DNA from: Paraescarpia echinospica
Taxonomy: Eukaryota > Annelida > Polychaeta > Sabellida > Siboglinidae
NCBI GenBank assembly: GCA_020002185.1
Contig: CM034542.1
Location: 56,053,280 to 56,117,279, forward strand
Reading direction: 5' to 3'
DNA: 64,000 bases
The translations under genes and the position numbers were made by a program. Position 1 is the stretch's first letter; the number at the start of each line of letters is the position of its first letter. Of the stretch, positions 14,001 through 26,000 are shown piece by piece. The notes under the pieces are model-generated. The model saw only the letters and a list, made by a program, of their open reading frames with translations, ran no database searches and was not told the origin of the DNA.

Positions 14001-17000
14001 ATTCGTGTCAATCTCAGCCATTATTGACCAGTTTCTTTGTTTCCAATAACTAACCAGTGACATTTGAGCCATTTGTTTAATTAATACGGATCCATTTGAT
14101 TTGAGTCATTAATGTGGGCCCCTAGACTTTGAACAATAACTTAATCTAGTGGCCAGCTGGCCCCCTCTAAATTCCACCAGTTTTATTATGTGTAAGTACC
14201 CTTCTTGGCCAGTCAACAGCCAGTCTTGAAGATGGTAGTGTAGGGATGAGAGCACTGGAGCCAGTTTCACCGCCCTAATGAGCTCACAAGATGGTAGTGT
14301 AGAGATGAGAACAATGGAGCCAGTTTCACCGCCCTAATGAGCTCACAAGATGGTAGTGTAGTGATGAGAGCACTGGGGCCAGTTTCATCACCCTAATGAG
14401 CTCACAAGATGGTAGTGTAGGGATGAGAGCATTGGGGCCAGTTTCACCGCCCTAATGAGCTCACAAGATGGTAGTGTAGGGATGAGAGCACTGGGGCCAG
14501 TTTCACTGTCCTAATGAGCTCACAAGATGGTAGTGTAGAGATGAGAACACTGGGGCCAGTTTCACCGCCCTAATGAGCTCACAAGATGGTAGCTAGGCTA
14601 GCACTGGCACTAGAATCTGTTTAGCCAAATTGGCTAAAGGTTCCAATTTTCTTTAGCCAAATGAGATTTTGTTTAGTCATTTTTTAAGCAGAAACTAGGG
14701 TGAGAAATTGTAAACAATCAAATCCTATAAAACAATACATCGACATAATATGTATTTATATTTTGCACACACATATATATATATATATAGTCACAACAAC
14801 ACCAATATATAGAACAGTGTTTAATTATCAATATAAAACAAGATATAAAGAACATAAAACAAGATAATTGACCACACGGTGTGGTAAAAAAACCATCACC
14901 ACAGTGTCCTCCACTACACTCCAGCACTCAAGATCTGAAGCTCGACCAAGGCTGCGTTCTTCACTGTCGGGAGGCAGTTCTTTGCTTGGGTCAGGACGGT
15001 CCTGAGCGATAATGGCCGACTTTGCGTGGTCATTTGCTGTGACCGTGGCAGTCACGAAGTCCAGCTGGCGCTTCGGAAGCAACATAGATATTCGGTGGTC
15101 AGCAGACAACTCGTGCTTCCCCAAGTCATCCTTCTTCGGCTTCTTGGTGCAATCTTTCCCAGAAACAAAAACGTTCTTCGCTTTTGCGTGAACACAGATC
15201 TTGCAACGAAAGACGTTGTCACTAGTATCGTGAGTCAGCCACGGAAAACGGACAAACCAGTCCGACTTGATCAGACGTGCCGGCAGCTTCGTCGTTTTCT
15301 GCTTCTTCTTTTCACGGTCATCGTCAGCTGATGTACGTTTTCTAATCATCTTGAAACGTATAACTAAGTGAACCGTTGTGAGGAATTTTACACGCGCGCG
15401 GTATTTATACGGATGATTACATACGATACGATTGGCTGTTGCCGAGAACAATTCAATCATTGGCTTATCACGGGACAATTATAGATTAGGGGGCGCTGAA
15501 ACAATTCCACGGGTGGTGGGCACCTGTGATTCACGGGTGCACTGCTGCTAACGCAACGGTGCGCTGTTAATACGGCCACGAAAGCGTTTCGCCAAATTGG
15601 CGAAGAGATTTTTATTTCTTTCGCCAAATGGGAAACAGTTTCGCCTATGGCGCAAGTGGCGATCGGCAGTGCTAGCCTAGGGTAGTGTAGAGATGAGAGC
15701 ACTGGGGCCAGTTTCACCGCCCTAATGAGCTCACAAGATGGTAGTGTAGTGCTGAGAGCACTGGGGCCAGTTTCACTGCCCTAATGAGCTCACAAGATGG
15801 TAGTGTAGTGATGAGAACAATGGAGCCAGTTTCACCACCCTAATGAGCTCACAAGATGGTAGTGTAGAGATGAGAACAATGGAGCCAGTTTCACCGCCCT
15901 AATGAGCTCACAAGATGGTAGTGTAGTGATGAGAACACTGGGGCCAGTTTCACCGCCCTAATGAGCTCACAAGATGGTAGTGTAGTCATTAGAGCACTGG
16001 GGCCAGTTTCACTATCCTAATGAGCTCACAAGATGGTAGTGTAGTCATTAGAGCACTGGGGCCAGTTTCGCTGTCCTAATGAGCTCACAAGATGGTAGTG
16101 TAGTGATGAGAGCACTGGGGCCAGTTTCACTGTCTTAATGAGCTCACAAGATGGTAGTGTAGAGTTGAGAGCACTGGGGCCAGTTTCACTGTCCTAATGA
16201 GCTCACAAGATGGTAGTGTAGTGATGAGAGCACTGGGGCCAGTTTCACCGCCCTAATGAGCTCACAAGATGGTAGTGTAGTGATGAGAGCACTGGGGCCA
16301 GTTTCACCGCCCTAATGAGCTCACAAGATGGTAGTGTAGGGATGAGAGCATTGGGGCCAGTTTCACCGCCCTAATGAGCTCACAACATGGTAGTGTAGTG
16401 GTGAGAGCACTGGGGCCAGTTTCACTGTCCTAATGAGCTCACAAGATGGTAGTGTAGTGATGAGAGCACTCGGGCCAGTTTCACTGTCTTAATGAGCTCA
16501 CAAGATGGTAGTGTAGTGATGAGAGCACTGGGGCCAGTTTCACCACCCTAATGAGCTCACAAGATGGTAGTATAGGGATGAGAGCACTGGGGCCAGTTTC
16601 ACTGTCCTAATGAGCTCACAAGATGGTAGTGTAGTGATGAGAACATTGGGGCCAGTTTCACCGCCCTAAAGACCTCACAAGATGGTAGTGTAGTGATGAG
16701 AACATTGGGGCCAGTTTCACCGCCCTAGTGAGCTCACAAGATGGTAGTGTAGTGATGAGAGCACTGGGGCCAGTATCACTGTCCTAATGAGCTCACGAGC
16801 TGGTAGTGTAGGGATGAGAGCACTGAGGCCAGTTTCATCGCCCTAATGAGCTCACAAGATGGTAGTGTAGTGATGAGAGTACTGGGGCCAGTTTCACTGT
16901 CCTAATGAGCTCACAAGCTGGTAGTGTAGTGATGAGAGCACTTGGGCCAGTTTCACCGCCCTAACGAGCTCACAAGATGGTAGTGTAGGGATGAGAGCAC

Positions 17001-20000
17001 TGGGGCCAGTTTCACCGACCTAATGAGCTCACAAGATGGTAGTATAGGGATGAGAGCACTGGGGCCAGTTTCACTGTCCTAATGAGCTCACAAGATGGTA
17101 GTGTAGTGATGAGAACATTGGGGCCAGTTTCACCGCCCTAATGAGCTCACAAGATGGTAGTGTAGTGATGAGAACATTGGGGCCAGTTTCACCGCCCTAG
17201 TGAGCTCACAAGATGGTAGTGTAGTGATGAGAGCACTGGGGCCAGTTTCACTGTCCTAATGAGCTCACAAGCTGGTAGTGTAGTGATGAGAGCACTGGGG
17301 CCAGTTTCACTGTCCCAATGAGCTTACAAGCTGGTAGTGTAGGGATGAGAGCACTGGGGCCAGTTTCACCGCCCTAATGAGCTCACAAGAGCTCATTAGG
17401 GCGAGAGCATCAGTGATGAAAGCACTGGGGCCAGTTTCACTGTCCTAATGAGCTCACAAGCTGGTAGTGTAGTGATGAGAGCACTGGGTCCAGTTTCACT
17501 GTCCTAATGAGCTCACAAGATGGTAGTGTAGAGATGAGAACACTTGGGCCAGTTTCACCGCCCTAATCAGGGGTAGAACTTCAGCATTTATTTTACTAGA
17601 CAGCAGGACTAGTAAAGACAAAAGTTTACTAGTCCGTCAAAAGGTTTACTAGTCCTGCAAATAAAAAAAATAGCACAAATTTAGGTCACAACAATTTTAT
17701 TTAAAACACAAAAAACCACAGTGTCATCCAGGCCTGGCGTTAACACTGCCTGTCAGTCAGTCAGTGTCACTCAGAGTCGGAGGCACTACTGTCATCACAG
17801 TCGGTGTCACTGCTGTCAGTGTAACTACTACAGTCGGGCCTTGGCCTAAGCGGCTGAGTGTCTGGCCTCCGGGCTCCACCAGCACTCCACAGCTCGATTG
17901 CCTCCTTCGGTTCAAATGCAGCGATGTCTGGTGAACTCAGCTGAATGGTCAACAGATCAGTCAGTCGATCTGCCTTCAGGACTGACCGGATGCTGCTCTT
18001 CGTCAGCTTCAGCTGACTGAAGCCTCTCTCCGCATCAGCCGAGCTGGCTGGCAGAGTCAGAATGGCGTCAACAAGCCCAAGTATGTTTCCATACTCTGCC
18101 TGGTGGGCTGCATTGACACTAGACCATGTCAGCTGTCGCACGTCTGGGGACTGTTCATACAGGATCATCTTCAGAAGTGTCCACTCCGTCTCCACACTGG
18201 CAGTATCGATGCCAGCGTCGCGAAGCACAGGGCCAAAATGGTTGTTGAGTGTGGCCACAGCGTCATTTCCATAATCACCTGCAGCTTCAGGCCACAGCTT
18301 GAAGCTAACGATTGATGATGCACGCACAACGTCCGAATTGCTGTCAACGAAGCGACCCTCCAGACAGCTGACCAGGTTGCCCAAGATCTGCAGTCGGGTC
18401 TGCTTGGCGAAGACAGCACCTGTGAGTGTCTCACCATGGAAGTCTTCCATGCGCGCCAGGGCACGCTCCTTGGCAGTTGTGGTCGTCTTGTACATCACAA
18501 GGGTGGCCACAACGGATGTCAGCGTGGCATGTACATCAGCAACTGTCGCAGTCACTGTCTGAGCCACCAGCGACAGCTTGCTCAGAACAAACAGCACATC
18601 GAGAAGGAAGTGTGCCATCTCGATGATGTCTCGTCGGTGCAGTGTCGCCAAGAAGCCAATGGCCTTTGCCTTGGCATCTCCGGAGCCCCCGGGCACTTGC
18701 ATCTGCGTCAGATGCAGGACATATGCTGGATATCCCTTCACAAGGGCCTGCAGTGCCTTCAGCAGATGTGGCAACCAGCGAGTGCCACCGACACGTGGTG
18801 GAAGGGCACATGGCAGAGACAATGTGTCGAATGCTGCCTTCAAGTTGCTACGTTTCAGTGGCGAGTGATGGTAGAACAAGTAGAGGCTCAGGAGGAGACC
18901 GCTCAACTTTGTGTACATGGGCAACCGACACAATGCGTCCTTATATGCAAGTTCCAGGCGATGCGCATAGCAGTGGATTGCTTGCAGACACGGCTGCTCA
19001 TTTCGGAAGAGCGTGGCGACACCGTTGGCTGATCCGGTCATAACAGCGGCGCCATCACTGCCGAATCCGACAAGCTTCTTCATGAGTGTCTCTTTCGGGA
19101 TGTGGAGGTAGCGCTCCACGACACCGTCAATTGCCCGCTTGATTGACGGAGCATCTGCCTTGCCGACGTTCTCAATACCAGCGAAGGCAGTAGAGACGAC
19201 ACCATTCACTGCATACCTCACGTACACTATCTACCGCCTCCGTGATGGACGCATCTGTCGTACCGTCACTGATGAGGGCGAGAAAGTGAGCACTCTCCAG
19301 GTGCTGTGCGAGGTGACGGCGCTCAACCTCAGCGATGGCACGCACGAACTGCTTGCATGCCTTGTCATTCCGATAAGTGTTCCCCACATCAAGGCCCTTC
19401 TGTGCGTCCAGGGTACACTGCCACACATAATCTGTGAACGGACGCCGGTGCTTTGCTATCGCGTGACAAGTCCTGAAACATCCAATGCAGGAATTATTAA
19501 ATATTGTATTAAGTAAATACTGAGTATAGTCACAACATAATAACCTTCCTCAGCAAACAGTGAATACTAAAAACATCCTCGCTTTCAAAACAAAACTTGA
19601 CGAAGATTTGAAAATGGGCAGGTTTAAATTTTAATAAAAGCACAAAAATCACAAGACAAGCCACGTTCTCAAAACCAAAAATATGATGCATAAAGGCGGG
19701 AAATACAACACTAAATAGTATTACTTTTGAACCCGAAGATCCAGGCAAGTTATAACACAGATCTACATAAAATGCAAATTAATAATTTCCCATGGCATTG
19801 TTTACTGCACGGCACGCTTGAAATGAGAGATAACAGAGAAATGAGGGCTAATAATTTAAACCATATAGTGCTAACCCTAACAAAGTACAATCAAACACAA
19901 CATTTTTTTTACATTTTATAACATTATATCACATGGGTAACATAATTACCTAAACAAATGCGTCAGACGGTCCATGGTGGCCGTGTTCAGCGCTTGGATG

Positions 20001-23000
20001 GCTCGGTGGGCAGGTGCAGTGCCGGGACGGGCTTCGAACGCAGTTTGCCGGAAGACAGCTCGTGTGTGCGCCTCGCTTGTACTGTGTGCGCGTAGCGAGT
20101 CTGGACGAAAGTTGTCCGTGCCAGTCAAGAACGCATTCTTGCCACGGACACCAGTTACGTTGTGTGTCCTGCACACTTTGCAAAACATCAAATCGTTGTC
20201 GTCATCGTAGGACAGCCAAGTGTGGTCTCGTTCCCAAACCTTCAAATAGCCACGCTGTCGTTTCTGCTGGTCGTACAGCGTGTCCCGTTCTCGCTTTTCC
20301 ACCTTGCGTTTAACTTCTGGTTTTGCAACCCCAGTTAAATAACGATGCATCGTGCGTAAACGTAACAAAATAATTAGTAATGAATTAACAAAATAATTGA
20401 TGTAGAACTGAAGATGTGAACCGTATTCGAAATCCGCGCATTTGAAAATAGATTAGAAAATAGACGCGAAAATGGACGCCAATTGCGCTCATTAGCCGGT
20501 ACCCCTCAACATGATACGCTAAGCCAAACAAAACGGTCGTTTCAGATTTCTATGTCACACAACAACCAATCAAAAGTACCGTTTCACTGTCGATTCACAT
20601 TAGGTGAAGATTTACTTTGTCAATTGTACGGTTGGTGGCGCCACGCAACACGCTGATTTTTACTAGACAGCCGGACTAGTTGGTAGGCCGGGTTTACTAG
20701 TCCACCCTAATCTTTACTAGTGTACAGACTAGCAGACTAGTGGGTAGTTCTACCCCTGCTAATGAGCTCACAAGATGGTAGTGTAGAGATAAGAGCACTG
20801 GGGTCAGTTTCACTGCCCTAATGAGCTCACAAGATGGTAGTGTAGAGATAACAGCACTGGGGTCAGTTTCACTGCCCTAATGAGCTCACAAGATGGTAGT
20901 GTAGGGATGAGAGCACTGGGGCCAGTTTCACTGTCCTAATGAGCTCACAAGATGGTAGTGTAGGGATGAGAGCACTGGGGCCAGTTTCACCGACCTAATG
21001 AGCTCACAAGATGGTAGTGTAGGGATGAGAGCACTGGGGCCAGTTTCACTCTCCTAATGAGCTCACAAGATGGTAGTGTAGAGATGAGAACACTTGGGCC
21101 AGTTTCACCGCCCTAATGAGCTCACAAGATGGTAGTGTAGAGATAAGAGCACTGGGGCCAGTTTCTCCGCCCTAATGAGCTCACAAGATGATAGTGTAGG
21201 GATGAGAGGACTGATGCCAGTTTCACCGCCTTAATGAGCTCACAAGATGGTAGTGTAGGGATGAGAGCACTGGGGCCAGTTTCACTGTTCTAATGAGCTC
21301 ACAAGATGGTAGTGTAGTGATGAGAACACTGGAGCCAGTTTCACGGCCCTAATGAGCTCACAAGATGGTAGTGTAGGGATGAGAGCACTGGGGCCAGTGT
21401 CACTGTCCTAATGAGCTCAAAAGATGGAGTGTAGAGATGAGAGCACTGGGGCCAGTTTCACTGTCCTAATGAGCTCAAAAGATGGAGTGTAGAGATGAGA
21501 ACACTGGGGCCAGTTTCACTGTCCTAATGAGCTCACAAGATGGTAGTGTAGAGATGAGAGCACTGGGGCCAGTTTCACCACCCTAATGAGCTCACAAGAT
21601 GGTAGTGTAGGGCGAGAGCACTGGGGCCAATTTCACCACCCGAATGAGCTCAGAAGATGGTAGTGTAGTGATGAGAGCACTGGGATCAGTTTCACTGTCC
21701 TAATGAGCTCACAAGATGGTAGTGTAGGGCGAGAGCACTGGGGCCAGTTTCACCACCCTAATGAGCTCAGAAGATGGTAGTGTAGGGATGAGAGCACTGG
21801 GATCAGTTTCACTGTCCTAATGAGCTCACAAGATGGTAGTGTAGGGATGAGAGCCCTGGGGCCAGTTTCACCACCGTAATGAGCTCACAAGATGGTAGTA
21901 TAGGGATGAGAGCACTGGGGCCAGTTTCACCACCGTAATGAGCTAACAAGATGGTAGTGTAGGGATGAGAGCACTGGGACCAGTTTCACCACCCTAATGA
22001 GCTCACAAGATGATAGTGTAGGGATGGGAGGACTGATGCCAGTTTCACCGCCCTAATGAGCTCACAAGGTGGTAGTGTAGGGATGAGAGCACTGGGGCCA
22101 GTTTCACTGTTCTAATGAGCTCACAAGATGGTAGTGTAGTGATGAGAACACTGGGGCCAGTTTTATTGTTCTAATGAGCTCACAAGCTGGTAGTGTAGTG
22201 ATGAGAGCACTGGGGCCAGTTTCACTGCCCTAATGAGCTCACAATATTGTAGTGTAGGGATGAGAGCACTGGGGCAAGTTTCACTGTCCTAATGAGCTCA
22301 CAAAATGGTAGTGTAGAGATGAGAGCACTGAGGCCAGTTTCACCGCCCTAAAGCTCACAAGATGATAGTGTAGGGATGAGAGCACTGGGGCCAGTTTCAC
22401 TACAAAATCCATCAATAAACAAAATCCTTTGTTAACTTTCAGGAGTGTTGTCAAAATGCAAAAAGACGCAGGCGAATCACAGAGGACACTATTTCCGTGA
22501 CACCAGAAAAATTGTCGTGCTGGCATATCCTGACGTTGACAGTTTTCAGTATATGATATTACTAATAAGGAACGAAATCAACTTTATGGAGCAAAATCGG
22601 TCCTATGAGGAATGTTTGTGAAATGGCTGAATGCTTCCCGCAGAAGTCAAGATGATTTCCAGTTAAAGATATCCACTCGGAAGTCAAATATTAAGCATAT
22701 TTTGGACTGGATGTCGTGGTATTTATAAGAACCTACCTTTTTTTACAAGGCTGAATATTTTTTAAATTAAAACAGAAATTCAGCGAAGATAATTGGGGGT
22801 TTCCTCTATATGTAAGTTGGTGCAACGTTAAAACAAATACTTTAAAATTGTAATTTTTATTAGCATTTGAACATAATATGTTACATATTGACGTGATACC
22901 TTTACAGGCTGTGTTGGAGGCTATTGCCCCAGGTGCTCCATTCTAATCAGTGGAGAAGACATTGAAAGGGTGGACTGCTTCATATTTCTGGGCACCGCCA

Positions 23001-26000
23001 GAAGAACATGGATGTATAACAAATATAGGCCTAAGCGATAGAGACTATGGAATGTAATTTTGCCGCGTGTGATTTATTCTTCATTTATGTGATAGCTTTA
23101 GCTTAGCCTAGCAGTTTTAATGGATAATTTTTAGACATTTTGATACTTTTTTATTTTATGTTGACAGTATGTTTGACGTGACTGTTAGCAGTATGTTTGA
23201 TGTGACTGTTCACAGTATGTTTGACGTGAGTGTTCGCAGTATGTTTGATGTGACTGTTCACAGTATGTTTGATGTGACTGTTCACAGTATGTTTGATGTG
23301 ACTGTTCACAGTATGTTTGACATGACTGTTCACAGTATGTTTGACATGACTTCGCAGTATGTTTGATGTGACTGTTCACAGTATGTTTGATGTGACTGTT
23401 CGCAGTGTGTTTGATGTTACTGTTCGCAGTGTGTTTGATGTGACTGTTCACAGTATGTTTGATGTGACTGTTCACAGTATGTTTGATGTGACTGTTCGCA
23501 GTATGTTTGATGTGACTGTTCACAGTATGTTTGATGTGACTGTTCACAGTATGTTTGATGTTACTGTTCGCAGTATGTTTGATGTGACTGTTCACAGTAT
23601 GTTTGACGTGACTGTTCGCAGTATGTTTGACGTGACTGTTCGCAGTGTGTTTGATGTGACTGTTCACAGTGTGTTTGATGTGACTGTTCGCAGTGTGTTT
23701 GATGTGACTGTTCACAGTATGTTTGATGTGACTGTTCACAGTGTGTTTGATGTGACTGTTTGCAGTATGTTTGATGTTACTGTTCGCAGTGTGTTTGATG
23801 TGACTGTTCACAGTATGTTTGATGTGACTGTTCGCAGTATGTTTCATGGACTGTTCGCAGTATGTTTGATGTGACTGTTCACAGTATGTTTGATGTTACT
23901 GTTCGTAGTGTGTTTGATGTGACTGTTCACAATATGTTTGATGTTACTGTTCATCACAGTGTGTTTGATGTGACTGTTCACAGTATGTTTGATGTGACTG
24001 TTCGCAGTATGTTTGATGCTACTGTTCGCAGTGTGTTTGATGTGACTGTTCACAGTATGTTTGATGTGACTGTTCACAGTATGTTTGATGTGACTGTTTG
24101 CAGTATGTTTGATGTGACTGTTCGCAGTGTGTTTGATGTGACTGTTCGCAGTGTGTTTGATGTGACTGTTCGCAGTGTGTTTGATGTGACTGTTCGCAGT
24201 GTGTTTGATGTGACTGTTCGCAGTGTGTTTGATGTGACTGTTCGCAGTGTGTTTGATGTGACTGTTCGCAGTATGTTTGATGTGACTGTTCGCAGTGTGT
24301 TTGATGTGACTGTTCGCAGTGTGTTTGATGTGACTGTTCGCAGTGTGTTTGATGTGACTGTTCACAGTATGTTTGATGTGACTGTTCACAGTGTTTGATG
24401 TGACTGAGTATGTTTGACGTGACTGTTCGCAGTGTGTTTGATGTGACTGTTCGCAGTGTGTTTGATGTGACTGTTCGCAGTGTGTTTGATGTGACTGTTC
24501 GCAGTGTGTTTGATGTGACTGTTCGCAGTATGTTTGATGCTACTGTTCGCAGTGTGTTTGATGTGACTGTTCGCAGTGTGTTTGATGTGACTGTTCGCAG
24601 TATGTTTGAAGTGACTGTTCGCAGTGTGTTTGACGTGACTGTTCGCAGTGTGTTTGACGTGACTGTTCGCAGTGTGTTTGATGTGACTGTATGTACCATT
24701 CGAAGTTGACATATATTTGATGTTGATCATGGCAATAAAGTATCTGTACTTGAGAGCTGCCGTGTTATGTATTGTTCATCTATTTCTAGGAGTGTTGGTC
24801 GAGGCAATGCGCAAGGGGCATTGGATCATTCTTGACGAGCTCAACCTTGCGCCCTCGGACGTCCTAGAAGCCCTCAACAGGGTAAATATCTCGGACCTTC
24901 CGGGGTCACTGTGTGGGGCTTTTTGCAGAAGCTATATTTAGAGAATGCATTATTTGTTGAAGGCTTTCAGTTGATAGTTATTTGTAAGCTTATGTGCAAC
25001 ACGCAAATGTAGGTTTTGATCATTAATTTTTGCACAGTCATATATATTAGTAACAGTTATTTGTGGAGCATTTATTTGTAAAATATGTTATCTACCAGAT
25101 TCATGTAATTAAGTTTAGACTGTTTTTGTACTGCCATCTAGTTGATAGAGATGCTGATAGGTGTTGCTGAATATACAATCTGTGCCATGTATTGGCTGAT
25201 GATATGACGTGTTATCTATCGCTTCAACTATGCACAATATAAATCATTATTTTTCTTTTAGCGTACAAATTGATAACAAGTCTTCACATTTTAGTAACAT
25301 TGCTGAACTAACGTTGGGCATATTACATAACATTCATACGTAAAAAAACATCCCAGAATTCAGTGTTATATAAAAGCGAGTGGCAAATGAGAAGAAAGTG
25401 CCCTGCCACCTGGTGAATGAATGTCCTTCCGTACATTGGGTGTGAATCGTTGACATTGTCTTGTAGTTGCTGGATGACAATCGGGAACTGTTCATCCCAG
25501 AAACCCAAGAAACAGTCCGTGCTCATCCCCGATTCATGCTATTCGCTACCCAGAATCCACCGGGACAGTATGCTGGCAGAAAGGTATTTTTAGATACGTC
25601 TTGTGTTAGTCGTTTAATCAAGACGGCTTCTTGTAGATTATTTATGGAGCTTTTTCGAAATGCAAAACGCTGCCATCGTATCACGGAAAACACTATTTTT
25701 GTGACACTAATGAAAGTGTCCCAGTGGTGTGTCCTGTACAATTTTCCACATAGAAGATGACCGTTAAGGAGTGAAATCGGTTTTAAAGACAGAATCAGGT
25801 TTGTGAGCTCATCAGAATGTCAGTGAAATGGTCCCCTGAACAGTCTGTGTATGAAGTGTTATATTTTAGGGACCATCTCAAAACATTGTTGTATATATAT
25901 ATATATATAAACCGATATTATTTAACCCCGGACTTCCTCCACCTGAAACTTTGAATTACACTGACCGGTGGCAACTTGTCAACATGTCAGAGTTTTTCAT

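Larger units (their letters stand above)
14228..22405. repeat. 59-bp minisatellite, about 65 copies, split by two hAT insertions
   Basis: Unit GATGGTAGTGTAGGGATGAG + AGCACTGGGGCCAGTTTCAC + CGCCCTAATGAGCTCACAA. Blocks at 14228-14592, 15681-17567 and 20759-22405 are one array interrupted by the elements at 14593-15680 and 17568-20758. A short inverted patch (AGAGCTCATTAGGGCGAGAG) occurs near 17388-17407. Confidence 0.93.

Noticed and set aside
12333..14072. Large frames on both strands that look like a repeat protein
   Set aside because: 36-bp unit, multiple of three, no stops; no start context, no domain, inside an intron. Kept only as a low-priority finding.
18062..19043. Plus-strand open frames over the hAT transposase
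   Set aside because: Antisense shadows of the minus-strand transposase, without their own motifs.
11163..24700. CRISPR-like arrays
   Set aside because: Units are contiguous tandem repeats without unique spacers, in an animal intron; no cas genes.
23151..24730. His/Lys or Phe/Asp repeat proteins
   Set aside because: Frames of the 24-bp minisatellite on both strands.
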